Of a stretch of 64,000 nt of DNA, positions 8,230 to 16,727 are shown one piece after another. The position numbers and the translations under genes are program-made. The DNA is from Burkholderiaceae bacterium 26 (GTDB lineage Bacteria; Pseudomonadota; Gammaproteobacteria; Burkholderiales; Burkholderiaceae): assembly GCA_000955795.1 (NCBI GenBank), contig JYOB01000014.1:35415-99414 (forward strand), in the 5' to 3' direction. The number at the start of each line of letters is the position of its first letter. Positions within the stretch are counted from its first letter, which is position 1. Under the pieces are notes generated by a model. That model was not told the origin of the DNA and did no database searches. It saw only the letters and a program-made list of their open reading frames with translations.

Positions 8230-9159
8230 ATGACCATCATTGATCTGATCGGCGCGGCCATCGGCTGCGGCGCGCAAGACGACGGCTGCAAGGACGGCCC
8301 GCGTGCGCTGCTGGAGGCCGGCGCGCTGGCGCGATTGCAGACGCCGGACACGCAAGCCGCGCTCGTGCACGACATCGAATTGGCGATGTCGGCGGGGCAC
8401 AGCCGTTCAGCACGCTTGGCGGCGCTGCCGGGCGTGGCCGGTTTCTCGCGCGCGCTCGCCGATGCGACAGCACACAGCGTGCACCAGGGGTATGTGCCGG
8501 TCGTCGTTGGCGGGGATCACTCGTGCGCGATCGGCACGTGGTCGGGTGTAGCAAACGCCTTGCGGCAGAAGGGCCCGCTGGGCCTGATCTGGATCGACGC
8601 GCACCTCGACAGCCACACCCCCCAGACGAGCGATTCCGGCGCCATCCACGGCATGCCGCTGGCTGCGCTGCTCGGCCACGGCGCCGCGACCCTCACGCAA
8701 GTTCGCGATGCCGCGCCGAAGGTATCGCCAGAACACGTCGTGGTGATCGGCGCGCGCAGTTATGAGCCCGCCGAACGCGCGTTGCTCGACCTGCTAGGCG
8801 TGCGCGTCATCGACGCAGCGGGAGTGGCACGCAACGGCCTGCGCGCCGTCATGGCCGACGCCATCCGCCAAGTCAAAACGGGCACGGCGGCCTTTGGCGT
8901 AACGCTGGATCTGGATGCCTTTGACCCCGCAGTCGCGCCCGGCGTCGGCACGCCCGAAACAGACGGGCTCACCGCGCAAGGCATGGCACAGGCACTCGCC
9001 GCTTGCGCCCGCGATGCACGTTTCGCCGCATTCGAGCTGGTGGAATACAACCCGCGTCACGACAAGGGCGGGATCACAGCACATCTGGCCCTGGACCTGC
9101 TGGCCAGCGTCGCGGGCGCGTTGCACGCCCAACGCCGCGAATACGCGACGGCGGCTTAA
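8230..9159 (+). CDS. rocF: Arginase
   Basis: Manganese enzyme hydrolysing arginine to ornithine and urea, 309 residues. The metal-binding motifs are present: GGDHS near residue 94, DAHLDSH near 123 and DLDAFDP near 229. The first aspartate motif reads DAHLDSH rather than the more common DAHaDxN. A GGGG-type ribosome binding site precedes ATG 8230. It is co-transcribed with rocD. Confidence 0.94.
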   Translation: MTIIDLIGAAIGCGAQDDGCKDGPRALLEAGALARLQTPDTQAALVHDIELAMSAGHSRSARLAALPGVAGFSRALADATAHSVHQGYVPVVVGGDHSCAIGTWSGVANALRQKGPLGLIWIDAHLDSHTPQTSDSGAIHGMPLAALLGHGAATLTQVRDAAPKVSPEHVVVIGARSYEPAERALLDLLGVRVIDAAGVARNGLRAVMADAIRQVKTGTAAFGVTLDLDAFDPAVAPGVGTPETDGLTAQGMAQALAACARDARFAAFELVEYNPRHDKGGITAHLALDLLASVAGALHAQRREYATAA

Positions 9160-9197
9160 GCCACCATCAAAAAACTCGGACCGCCAACACCCGCGCA

Positions 9198-9414
9198 CAG
9201 ACGGTGTGGCCGTACCCTGCCCTATGCGGCGCCTTGAATTTCTGTTGCGAGGAGGAAAAAGGAAGGGAAACTGTCTGAGCGCAGCGAGTTTTTCCCTTCC
9301 CCTCCTTGTGACATAAATTCAAGGAGTGGTTCGCCGCATCGGGCGCGCCTTTCTTTGGTTACTTTCTTTGGCAAGACAAAGAAAGTGACTCAGCCCCGGC
9401 AGGGGATGAAACAG
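9198..9414 (+). repeat. Dispersed structured repeat, copy 3
   Basis: The element lies between the convergent ends of rocF and folB. Outer stem CCTTGAATTT at 9232-9241 pairs with 9315-9324. AGGAGG pairs with CCTCCT and GGAAGGGAAA with TTTCCCTTCC, around CTGTCTGAGCGCAGCGAG. Here the flanking arm is ATGCGGCG/CGCCGCAT instead of GATGGCG/CGCCATC, so both sides changed together. The ACTTTCTTTG-GCAAGA-CAAAGAAAGT hairpin is at 9361-9386. The element may act as a two-way terminator. Confidence 0.88.
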
Positions 9415-9448
9415 AGAACCCGCCAACAACAACAACAAAAACAGCCGC

Positions 9449-9847
9449 TCAGGCCTGGTCCTTGATGCGAAACACCTCAACGCCCACGGATTCGCAATCC
9501 GGATACACATCCGGCTTCTCCGTCGACACCCGGGCGGCCAGCACATGCGGGTGCTTGAGCATGGCCGTCAGCACGTCATCGCACAGCGTCTCCTGCAGAT
9601 GGATATGGCCTTGCGCCATGCGGCGCGCCACGGTCTCACGCATGAAGTCGTAATCCACCACTTCATGCAGCTTGTCTTCCGTGGGCGACGAATGCTCCAG
9701 CGGCACGTACAGCTCGATGTTGATCAGGACGCGCTGCTCGCCCTTCTTCTCGAATTCGTGCACGCCGATGTTGATCTGCACTTCGTAGTTGCGCAGGAAC
9801 ATGCGGCGGCAGTGCGACAGGCGCGGGTGGGATAGCAGGGAAAGCAT
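9449..9847 (-). CDS. folB: Dihydroneopterin aldolase-family protein
   Basis: A 132-residue protein of the FolB/FolX tunnelling fold. It carries 'LRNYEVQINIGVHEFEKKGEQRVLINIEL' split over the usual first strands, then 'VVDYDFM' and a C-terminal 'VGVEVFRI' strand. FolB cleaves dihydroneopterin to 6-hydroxymethyl-dihydropterin and glycolaldehyde in folate synthesis; FolX-type relatives epimerise the triphosphate. It is followed upstream on the same strand, 20 bases away, by a pteridine-reductase-like gene, supporting a pterin role. Which of the two activities it has cannot be told from sequence alone. Confidence 0.85.
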   Translation of the reverse strand: MLSLLSHPRLSHCRRMFLRNYEVQINIGVHEFEKKGEQRVLINIELYVPLEHSSPTEDKLHEVVDYDFMRETVARRMAQGHIHLQETLCDDVLTAMLKHPHVLAARVSTEKPDVYPDCESVGVEVFRIKDQA

Positions 9848-9867
9848 GGGAGCGTCCGGGGGAAGAA

Positions 9868-10686
9868 TTATTCAGTGAGGAACATCACGTCGCGGGCCAG
9901 CGGCATCAGGTGCTGGCCTCCGTCGACGAACAGCGTGGTGCCGGTGACGGCGCGTGCGGTAGCCAGGTAGCACACCGCTTCGGCGATGTCTTCCGGCGTG
10001 GACGACTGGCCCAGCGGCGTCATCTGGTGCGCGCGCGCAAACCCGCCTTGCGACTGGTCGCCCGACACCATCGTGATGCCCGGCGCCACCCCCACCACGC
10101 GCAGCGCGGGCGCCAGGGCCTGCGCAAGCTGCATCGTGGCGGTCGACAGCGCCGCCTTCGACAACGTGTAAGAGAGGAAATCCGGGTTCAGGTTATCGAG
10201 CTTCTGATCGAGCAGATTGATCACGACGCCGCGGCCCTCGGCGCCATCGGCTGTCAGCGCACGGTGCAGCTCGCGCGAGAGCAGCAGCGGCGCCGCCACG
10301 TTGGTGCGCATGTGCGTATCGAGCGATGCGTAGCTGAAGCTGGTCGCTACGTCGTACTGAAACAGCGACGCGTTGTTGACCAGACAGGTGGGCGTACCCA
10401 GTGCAGCGATGCAGTCGGCGATCAGGCGGCCGGCGGCGGCTTCGTCCGAGAGGTCGGCCTGCAGCACGGCGGCGCGGCGCCCCATGGCAGTGATCTCGGC
10501 GGCCACGGCATCGGCCTCGGTGCGCGAGCGGTGGCAATGCACAGCCACATCCCAGCCGTGGCGGGCCAGGGCCAGGGCAATGACGCGGCCCACGCGGCGG
10601 CCTGCGCCTGTGACGAGGGCGATGCGCCGCTGTGTAGCGGATTCTGCGGTCGATTCCGCAGTTGACTGGATGGGCGTCTGCGCCAT
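9868..10686 (-). CDS. Short-chain dehydrogenase of the pteridine reductase (FolM/PTR1) type
   Basis: A 272-residue SDR protein. The cofactor motif is TGAGRRVG (residues about 27-34), with arginine where ordinary SDRs have glycine (TGxxxGxG). This TGxxxRxG form marks pteridine reductases and FolM, which reduce dihydromonapterin or dihydrofolate with NADPH. NNAS, the catalytic pair in 'YTLSKAAL' and the C-terminal 'GTTLFVDGGQHL' are present. The N-terminus has a short TAESTAES repeat. The neighbour folB fits pterin metabolism. It starts 16 bases from the divergent MidA-type gene. Confidence 0.82.
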   Translation of the reverse strand: MAQTPIQSTAESTAESATQRRIALVTGAGRRVGRVIALALARHGWDVAVHCHRSRTEADAVAAEITAMGRRAAVLQADLSDEAAAGRLIADCIAALGTPTCLVNNASLFQYDVATSFSYASLDTHMRTNVAAPLLLSRELHRALTADGAEGRGVVINLLDQKLDNLNPDFLSYTLSKAALSTATMQLAQALAPALRVVGVAPGITMVSGDQSQGGFARAHQMTPLGQSSTPEDIAEAVCYLATARAVTGTTLFVDGGQHLMPLARDVMFLTE

Positions 10687-10702
10687 TGTTTACAATTCGC
10701 CG

Positions 10703-11896
10703 ATGAGCAAAACCGTGAGTTTACCGCTTCCCAACGAGGCGGCGCAGGCGCAGTCCGCGCAACTGTTCGCCGTGATCGCCGACGCCATTGCGGCCGCCGG
10801 CGGCTGGCTCCCGTTCGACCGCTACATGGAACTGGCGCTCTACGCGCCGGGCCTGGGCTATTACAGCGGTGGCGCGGCCAAGTTCGGCCGCCGCGTGGAA
10901 GACGGCGGCGACTTCATCACCGCCCCCGAACTGACGCCGTTCTTCGGCCGCACCGTGGCGCACCAGATCGCGCAGGTGCTGCACGCATTACCCGAAGGCC
11001 AGCGCCACGTGCTGGAGTTTGGCGCCGGCACCGGCAAGCTGGCTGCCGACATCCTCACCGAACTCGATGCGGTGGGCGTGCGCCCCAACAGCTACGGCAT
11101 CGTCGAACTCTCCGGCGAGCTGCGCCAGCGCCAGCAGGAACGCCTGACCGCGCTCGGCCCCGAGCTGGGCGCCCTCGCGCAGTGGCATGACACGTTGCCC
11201 GCGCCGTTCTCCGGCGTGATGATCGGCAACGAAGTGCTCGATGCGATGCCCGTGTCGCTGTGGTCCCGTCGCAGCGGCGTGTGGCACCAGCGCGGCGTGA
11301 CACTCAACGCCGAAAACGGCCTGCAATGGGAAGACCGGCTCGTTGATCCGTCGGAGGTGCCTGCCAAGCTGGCTGCCCTGCCGGGCGCGGATGATCTCAT
11401 CACCGAATCACACGAAGCCGCCGAGGGCTTCATCCGCAGCGTTGGCACAGCGCTTGAGCGCGGCCTGCTGCTGCTGATCGACTACGGTTTCCCGGCTGCC
11501 GAGTACTACCACGCGCACCGCGCCAACGGCACGCTCATGTGCCACTACCGCCAGCACGCGCATGACGATCCGTTCTGGCTGCCGGGCCTGCAGGACATCA
11601 CCGCGCACGTCGATTTTTCGGGGATTGCCCAGGCGGGCCAAGAGGCCGGACTGGACCTGCTCGGCTATACGAGCCAGGCGCGCTTTCTGTTGAGCGCCGG
11701 GGTGGGCGAGCTGCTGATGACGCTAGATCCGTCCGACCCGATGCAGTTTCTGCCGGCGGCCAATGCCGTGCAGAAGCTGCTGTCGGAAGCCGAGATGGGC
11801 GAGCTGTTCAAGGCCATCGCGCTGGGCAAAGGCATCGATGCGGCGCTGCCGCTGGCCGGCTTTGCCGATGCCGACCGCTCGAACCGCTTGGGTTAG
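10703..11896 (+). CDS. SAM-dependent methyltransferase, MidA/NDUFAF7 family (DUF185)
   Basis: A 397-residue protein with the family signature 'ALYAPGLGYYSGG' near the N-terminus and the SAM-binding loop 'LEFGAGTGKLAAD'. It also has 'GNEVLDAMPV', 'LLLIDYGFPAAEYY' and 'GTLMCHYRQHAHDDPF'. Mitochondrial NDUFAF7 methylates an arginine of a complex I subunit; the bacterial role is not well defined. The start ATG 10703 follows a short AT-rich spacer; the upstream open frame is antisense to the SDR gene. It ends 4 bases before the convergent ampG-like gene. Confidence 0.9.
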   Translation: MSKTVSLPLPNEAAQAQSAQLFAVIADAIAAAGGWLPFDRYMELALYAPGLGYYSGGAAKFGRRVEDGGDFITAPELTPFFGRTVAHQIAQVLHALPEGQRHVLEFGAGTGKLAADILTELDAVGVRPNSYGIVELSGELRQRQQERLTALGPELGALAQWHDTLPAPFSGVMIGNEVLDAMPVSLWSRRSGVWHQRGVTLNAENGLQWEDRLVDPSEVPAKLAALPGADDLITESHEAAEGFIRSVGTALERGLLLLIDYGFPAAEYYHAHRANGTLMCHYRQHAHDDPFWLPGLQDITAHVDFSGIAQAGQEAGLDLLGYTSQARFLLSAGVGELLMTLDPSDPMQFLPAANAVQKLLSEAEMGELFKAIALGKGIDAALPLAGFADADRSNRLG

Positions 11897-11900
11897 TCAA

Positions 11901-13181
11901 TCAGGCTGACGCGGCTTTGGCCGCCAAGGCGCGTTCGTTCTGCTCGGCCTCGTAGCGGCCGATCGTGCCGCGCATCCACCACAGCAGCACCAGGCCCGGG
12001 AAGGCAAACGCCACGGTCATCAGATAAAACGCGGGCCAGCCATAGGCTTCCACGAGGTAGCCCGAGGTTGGCCCGACGTACACGCGACCGATGGAAGCCA
12101 GCGCTGACAGCAACGCATACTGCGTCGCCGAGAACGACCGGTTGCACAGCGCCATCAGCAACGCCACAAAGGCCGCCGTGCCCATGCCGCCGCAGATGTT
12201 TTCAATGCCGATGGCCACCGCCATCGTCCACAAATGCTGCGGCGTGACGGCCAGCACCCAGTAGCCGAGGTTCGACACCGCCTGCAGCACGCCAAAAAGC
12301 AGCAGCGCGCGCACCAGCCCCAGCCGCACCATCAGCGTGCCGCCATACAGCGCACCCACGATGGTGGCCGCCAACCCGAGCGTCTTGTTGACGATGCCAA
12401 CCTCGCCAGCGGAAAACCCGACGCCGCGGATCAGGAACGTGGTCGACAGGCTGCCTGCAAACGCGTCGCCCAGCTTGTAGAGCACGATCAGCGCCAGCAG
12501 CGCCCAGGCGCCCCGGCGTGAGAAAAAGTCCCGCAGTGGGCCGACCACGGCTTCCTGCAGACTGCGCGGCGGGCGTGCCGACACCTCCGGCTCCGGCGAC
12601 CACAGCGTCGCGATGATGCCCAGCGCCATCAGCCCGGCCATCAGCAGGTACATGTTGCTCCAGCCCATCACGCGATCGGCCAGATACAACGCCAGGCCGC
12701 CCGACACCAGCATCGCCAGCCGGTAGCCGAGCACCTTCACGGCCGCACCGACGCCCCGCTCGCTCGTATGCAGCACATCGGTGCTGTAGGCATCGAAAAC
12801 GATGTCCTGCGACGCTGATAAAAACGCCACCAACACTGCCAGCCCAGCCAGCGCCCAGAGCGCGGCATGCGGCGGCGTGAAGGCCATGGCGGCAATCGAC
12901 GCCACCAGCCCAGCCTGTGTCAGCACGAGCCAGCCGCGCCGCCGGCCCATCAGCGGCGGCGTAAACCGGTCCATCAACGGCGCCCACAGGAACTTGAAGA
13001 TGTACGCCTGCCCCACCAGCGAGAACAACCCGATGGTGCGGATGTCGAGTCCTTCCACCGTCATCCAGGCCTGCAGCGTGCCCGAGGTGAGCGCCAGCGG
13101 CAGGCCGGAGGCAAAGCCCAGCAACAGCATCGCGCCGATGCGGCGGTTGCGGAAAATATCGAGGTAATCGTGGAAGGTCAT
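11901..13181 (-). CDS. AmpG-like MFS permease (muropeptide transporter family)
   Basis: A 426-residue membrane protein with about 12 hydrophobic segments. It begins with the AmpG signature 'GFASGLPLALTSGTLQAWM' and 'GLFSLVGQAYIFKFLWAPLMDR'. AmpG imports anhydro-muropeptides for cell-wall recycling and affects AmpC induction. The frame extends to 13283, but that extension is hydrophilic and overlaps the divergent protease promoter, so ATG 13181 is preferred. Family assignment is strong; substrate is by homology. Confidence 0.88.
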   Translation of the reverse strand: MTFHDYLDIFRNRRIGAMLLLGFASGLPLALTSGTLQAWMTVEGLDIRTIGLFSLVGQAYIFKFLWAPLMDRFTPPLMGRRRGWLVLTQAGLVASIAAMAFTPPHAALWALAGLAVLVAFLSASQDIVFDAYSTDVLHTSERGVGAAVKVLGYRLAMLVSGGLALYLADRVMGWSNMYLLMAGLMALGIIATLWSPEPEVSARPPRSLQEAVVGPLRDFFSRRGAWALLALIVLYKLGDAFAGSLSTTFLIRGVGFSAGEVGIVNKTLGLAATIVGALYGGTLMVRLGLVRALLLFGVLQAVSNLGYWVLAVTPQHLWTMAVAIGIENICGGMGTAAFVALLMALCNRSFSATQYALLSALASIGRVYVGPTSGYLVEAYGWPAFYLMTVAFAFPGLVLLWWMRGTIGRYEAEQNERALAAKAASA

Positions 13182-13283
13182 GCGGCGGGCCAGAGGCGAA
13201 GGCGATGCGAATGCGGGTTGCCACGTAGCGTGGCGCGGTGCGTTGGCCGATATTATGTCGCACGGATTCGGCCCCTCGACCAT

Positions 13284-14228
13284 ATGCCCCGCGTAACACG
13301 CTCCCTGCTGACCGCTATCGGCCTCGCGCTATCTGCGTGGGCAACCGCCATGGACGGCCCGCTGCCGGTGCCCGCCGACGGCGTGAAACTGGAAGCGCCG
13401 ACCACCACGTCGCCCAACATCCGGCTCGTCATTCCGGCTGAAGAAATCGACAAGCGCGCGCTGGCCGAATACCAGGGAATCATCGACAACGCGGCCCACG
13501 AAGGCGCGCTTGCGCCTGACAACGTGCCGGATCTGATCCGCATTCGCGGCATCGTCAGGCGCCTCACGTCGCAGGCGCCGCGCTGGAACCCCGACGCCGC
13601 GCACTGGCAGTGGGAGGTCAACCTGATCGGCTCGTCGCAGGTGAATGCGTTCTGCATGCCCGGCGGCAAGATCGCCGTGTTCTCGGGGCTGCTCGAACAG
13701 TTCAAGCTGACGGACGACGAGCTCGCCATGGCACTCGGCCACGAGATCGCCCACGCCCTGCGCGAACACGCCCGCGCCCGCGCCGGCCAGCGCGAAATCA
13801 CCAACCTGGGCGCCAACGTCATCTCGCAATTGTTCGGCTTCGGCAACCGGGGCGACACGGACCTGGGCGAAGGCGCCAAGATGCACCTGCTGGCGTTCTC
13901 GCGTGCGGAGGAAACCGAGGCCGACCTGGTCGGCATGGACATCGCCTCGCGCGCCGGCTACGACCCGCGCGCCGCGCTCACGCTGTGGCAAAAGATGGGT
14001 TCGATCGGCGGGACAGAGCAAAAGCAGTTTCTGTCGACACACCCGTCGGGGCGCACGCGCATGGCCGTGCTGTCGCGTCATTTGCCTGAAACGCTCACGC
14101 TGTTTGCCGAGGCCCGGCACATGACGATGGCGAAGCTGCCGGAATATCGGTCGAACATGCAATATCTGGGTGCCGCGCCTGTTGATAATGGCGATGAGGC
14201 GCCCATGCGGCCGATGGTGCGGCGGTAG
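13284..14228 (+). CDS. M48-family metalloprotease with signal peptide
   Basis: A 314-residue Zn protease related to LoiP/YcaL/OMA1. A signal sequence ('SLLTAIGLALSAWATAM') is followed by an M48 domain. The zinc motif HEIAH is at about residue 153 and the third ligand glutamate lies in 'EETEADLVG' at about 212. Probably periplasmic quality control of outer-membrane proteins. The frame upstream of ATG 13284 is antisense to ampG and non-coding. It ends 7 bases before the convergent DMT transporter. Confidence 0.92.
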   Translation: MPRVTRSLLTAIGLALSAWATAMDGPLPVPADGVKLEAPTTTSPNIRLVIPAEEIDKRALAEYQGIIDNAAHEGALAPDNVPDLIRIRGIVRRLTSQAPRWNPDAAHWQWEVNLIGSSQVNAFCMPGGKIAVFSGLLEQFKLTDDELAMALGHEIAHALREHARARAGQREITNLGANVISQLFGFGNRGDTDLGEGAKMHLLAFSRAEETEADLVGMDIASRAGYDPRAALTLWQKMGSIGGTEQKQFLSTHPSGRTRMAVLSRHLPETLTLFAEARHMTMAKLPEYRSNMQYLGAAPVDNGDEAPMRPMVRR

Positions 14229-14235
14229 GCAACAA

Positions 14236-15156
14236 TCAACGTGTCTGCCGCCTTCCGGGGCTGGGATGCTGCACCGAATTCGCCAGCGCCGAGCGCACTC
14301 GCGGCGCCCGCCGCGACAACGCCATCCCCGCCACTGTGGCGCCCAGGATCAGCACCGCGCCGCCTGTCTGCATCGGGCTGAACCATTCGCCCAAGACCAG
14401 CGCACCGAGCACCGTTGCCGTCAGCGGGCTGAGCAGCGAAAGGAACGTCACGTCCGCGCCGAGCATGCCGATGCCGCGCACCCACAGCCAGTAACCCAGC
14501 GCCGTGCCGATGACGATGAGGTACGCAAAGCCGACCGCATTGCGCACGGTGAGTGCGGGTGGCAGCCCCTCGACGAACAACGCCACGGGCAGCAAGACCA
14601 GTCCGCCGAGCGCGAGCTGCCATGCCGCAACGGCCAGCGGCGTGCCGATACGGCCCCAGCGTTCGATGAGCACAGTCCCCATCGCCATCGATAGCGCGGC
14701 GGCCAGCGCCGCCACAACGCCGACCGCATCGAGCTTGGCCGCAGGGCCGAGAATCAGCAGCCCCACCCCCACCGACCCGGCCAGCGCGGCCGCCAATTGC
14801 GCCGGGCGCGGCTTGCGTGCGAGCAACGGCCACGCCAACAGCGCGACCACCAGCGGCTGTGCAGACATGATCGTCGCCGCCACGCCACCCGGCAGACGCT
14901 GCGCTGCCACGAACAACAGCGCGAAAAACACGCCGATGTTGGCCAGGCCAAGCGCCAGCAGGCGCAGCAACTTGTCTCGCGGCGGCAGCCCAGGGCCCAG
15001 CAGCGTCAGCAGCACGCCTGCCGGCAGCGCACGTAGCGCGCCGACCAGCAATGGGTGGCCGACAGGAAGCGTCTGCGTAAAGACGAGATATGTGGTGCCC
15101 CACAGCATGGGCGCCAACGCGGTGGCCAACATCGCAGCCAGACGATTAAACGGCAT
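14236..15156 (-). CDS. EamA/DMT-family transporter
   Basis: A 306-residue inner-membrane protein with ten hydrophobic segments and two EamA repeats ('APMLWGTTYLVFTQTLP' in the first, 'VIGTALGYWLWVRGIGMLG' in the second). Such proteins export amino acids or small metabolites. ATG 15156 is preferred over the open frame to 15255, which would run through the operator region. It is divergent from a MarR gene with three similar palindromes between them, suggesting MarR-controlled efflux. Confidence 0.9.
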   Translation of the reverse strand: MPFNRLAAMLATALAPMLWGTTYLVFTQTLPVGHPLLVGALRALPAGVLLTLLGPGLPPRDKLLRLLALGLANIGVFFALLFVAAQRLPGGVAATIMSAQPLVVALLAWPLLARKPRPAQLAAALAGSVGVGLLILGPAAKLDAVGVVAALAAALSMAMGTVLIERWGRIGTPLAVAAWQLALGGLVLLPVALFVEGLPPALTVRNAVGFAYLIVIGTALGYWLWVRGIGMLGADVTFLSLLSPLTATVLGALVLGEWFSPMQTGGAVLILGATVAGMALSRRAPRVRSALANSVQHPSPGRRQTR

Positions 15157-15178
15157 GAGAAATCTCCACGTGACGTAA

Positions 15179-15190
15179 TTTGATATCGAA
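15179..15190. promoter_or_regulatory. Candidate MarR operator, DMT side
   Basis: TTTGATATCGAA, a near-perfect palindrome, lies 23 bases upstream of the DMT start. It matches the sites at 15276-15303 near the marR start. Confidence 0.5.
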
Positions 15191-15275
15191 GTAATCACCT
15201 GAAGAAGAGCTGGGAATACGCAGCCGTCCGCACGCCGATTGCTGGGGGCCCGCAAACCCGGTACGATTTTTAAAA

Positions 15276-15303
15276 TTCGATATCAAGTAGTTTGACGTCG
15301 AAA
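15276..15303. promoter_or_regulatory. Candidate MarR operators, marR side (two palindromes)
   Basis: TTCGATATCAA (15276-15286) and TTTGACGTCGAAA (15291-15303) are two TTyGAyrTCrAA-type palindromes just before the MarR start. They share the half-site of 15179-15190. Confidence 0.5.
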
Positions 15304-15322
15304 TACTAGGATGAGGTGTTCG

Positions 15323-15832
15323 ATGGGTCAAGGCAATTCAGCGCCGGCACAAGGCGGTCCGATGGACGGCATTCTCGCGCAGTGGCGTCGGGAGCGTCCG
15401 GACATCGACCCAAGTCCGATGGCGGTCTGCGGTGAAATCTGGCGCGCGGGCGAACGTCTGCGGCAGGCGGTCGTCGCCAACGTGGCCGAGGCAGAGCTCG
15501 ACATGGCCGGCTTTGACGTGCTGCTCACCCTGCGCCGCAATGGCCGCGAAGAGGCACTGTCGCCGTCAGCCCTGGCCAAGGACATGATGTTGTCAACCTC
15601 GGCCATGACCAATCGGCTTGACCGGCTGGAAACACGTGGTCTCATTGTCCGCAGGACCGATCCTGACGACCGGCGCGGCCTGCAGATCGCCCTCACCGAT
15701 GCAGGCTTTGAGCTGATTGACGGGCTCGTTGCCTCCCACGTCGAGACGGAGGAGCGCATGCTTGCGGCGCTTGGCCCGGCCGAGCGGTCGATGTTGCGTG
15801 CGTTGCTCGGGAAGATTGGCGCGGCGGAGTGA
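15323..15832 (+). CDS. MarR-family transcriptional regulator
   Basis: A 169-residue protein with winged helix-turn-helix at about 60-125 ('SPSALAKDMMLSTSAMTNRLDRL' region and 'RRTDPDDRRGLQIALTDAG' wing). ATG 15323 is chosen because GGATGAGGTG stands at the right distance before it; ATG 15311, four codons earlier, is possible. It is likely to repress itself and the divergent DMT exporter. The ligand is unknown. Confidence 0.9.
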   Translation: MGQGNSAPAQGGPMDGILAQWRRERPDIDPSPMAVCGEIWRAGERLRQAVVANVAEAELDMAGFDVLLTLRRNGREEALSPSALAKDMMLSTSAMTNRLDRLETRGLIVRRTDPDDRRGLQIALTDAGFELIDGLVASHVETEERMLAALGPAERSMLRALLGKIGAAE

Positions 15833-15928
15833 AAGGCACATCCGATCGCTGCCTTCAGCCAATCTGCAGCCTGCCGTAACAACCCCGTAAGCAGACGGGT
15901 CGCGCAACCGTTCATTCCTCTTTACGAT

Positions 15929-15956
15929 GGCGCCTCACGTACGTGCATGAGGCGCC
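15929..15956 (+). promoter_or_regulatory. Perfect hairpin in the ydcF-like leader
   Basis: GGCGCCTCA (15929-15937) pairs with TGAGGCGCC (15948-15956) around a 10-base loop. It is followed 5 bases later by the GGAGG ribosome binding site. There is no T-run, so it is more likely a leader or mRNA-stability structure than a terminator. Confidence 0.4.
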
Positions 15957-15971
15957 AACCTGGAGGAACGT

Positions 15972-16727
15972 GTGAGCCTGACCATCCTGTGTGTGCTGGT
16001 GATCGTGGCAGCGGTGTGTGCAGCACGCGGCCGACGTCGGGCTGCGCGCGGGCTGGCGGTAGTCACGGGTGTGCTGGTGATGGCGATCGGCTGCGGGCCA
16101 GTGCCGGCATGGCTGCTGGATTCGCTGGAAAAGCCCTTCGAGAACGAGCCGCACATCCAATGGGGCGCGCGCAACGCCATCGTGCTGCTGGGCGCGGGCA
16201 CCTTTCGCGTGGGCGACGCGGTCGAGCCCGGGCTGTTCTCGTATCCGCGCATGGTGGAAGCCGCGCAGTTGTATCAGGCCTGCCGCAAGGCCGACGGCGA
16301 CTGCAAGATCCTCGTCAGCGGCGGCGATGCCCGCCATCATGGCGAGCCGGAAGCCACGGTATATGGCCGCGAACTCGTTGCCCTCGGCGTCGACCAGGCC
16401 GACGTACTGATGGAGCCCAAGAGCATGAACACGTGGCAGAACGCTCAGTTCTCGCGCACGGTGCTTGCGCAATACGCGGCTGATCGCACGGTGCTCGTCT
16501 CGTCGGCTATCCACCTACGACGCAGCCTGCTGTATTTCACGCACTTCGGCATGGCGCCGGTTCCCGTGCGCGCCGACGATCTGCAGGCTGCGGCATCGCC
16601 CTTGCCGGTGGCGTACAACTTCGCGCTGACAGATTTTGCGCTGCACGAGTGGATCGGCATCGCGCGCTATCACGTGTACAACGCGCTGGGCTGGAACCCT
16701 GCGCGCATCAACCCCGGCGACACCTGA
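15972..16727 (+). CDS. YdcF/ElyC-family (DUF218) envelope protein
   Basis: A 251-residue protein starting at GTG 15972 after TGGAGGAAC. Two N-terminal hydrophobic segments (about 3-18 and 27-50) are followed by a DUF218 domain with 'AIVLLGAGTF', 'LVSGGDARHHGEPEA', 'MEPKSMNTWQNA' and 'VLVSSAIHLRRSLLYF'. Relatives ElyC and SanA act in envelope and peptidoglycan homeostasis. The exact role here is unknown. Confidence 0.85.
   Translation: MSLTILCVLVIVAAVCAARGRRRAARGLAVVTGVLVMAIGCGPVPAWLLDSLEKPFENEPHIQWGARNAIVLLGAGTFRVGDAVEPGLFSYPRMVEAAQLYQACRKADGDCKILVSGGDARHHGEPEATVYGRELVALGVDQADVLMEPKSMNTWQNAQFSRTVLAQYAADRTVLVSSAIHLRRSLLYFTHFGMAPVPVRADDLQAAASPLPVAYNFALTDFALHEWIGIARYHVYNALGWNPARINPGDT

Noticed and set aside
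7048-8400. 450-codon open frame on the minus strand
   Set aside because: Antisense of rocD; composition is low-complexity Arg/His/Ala and no family match.
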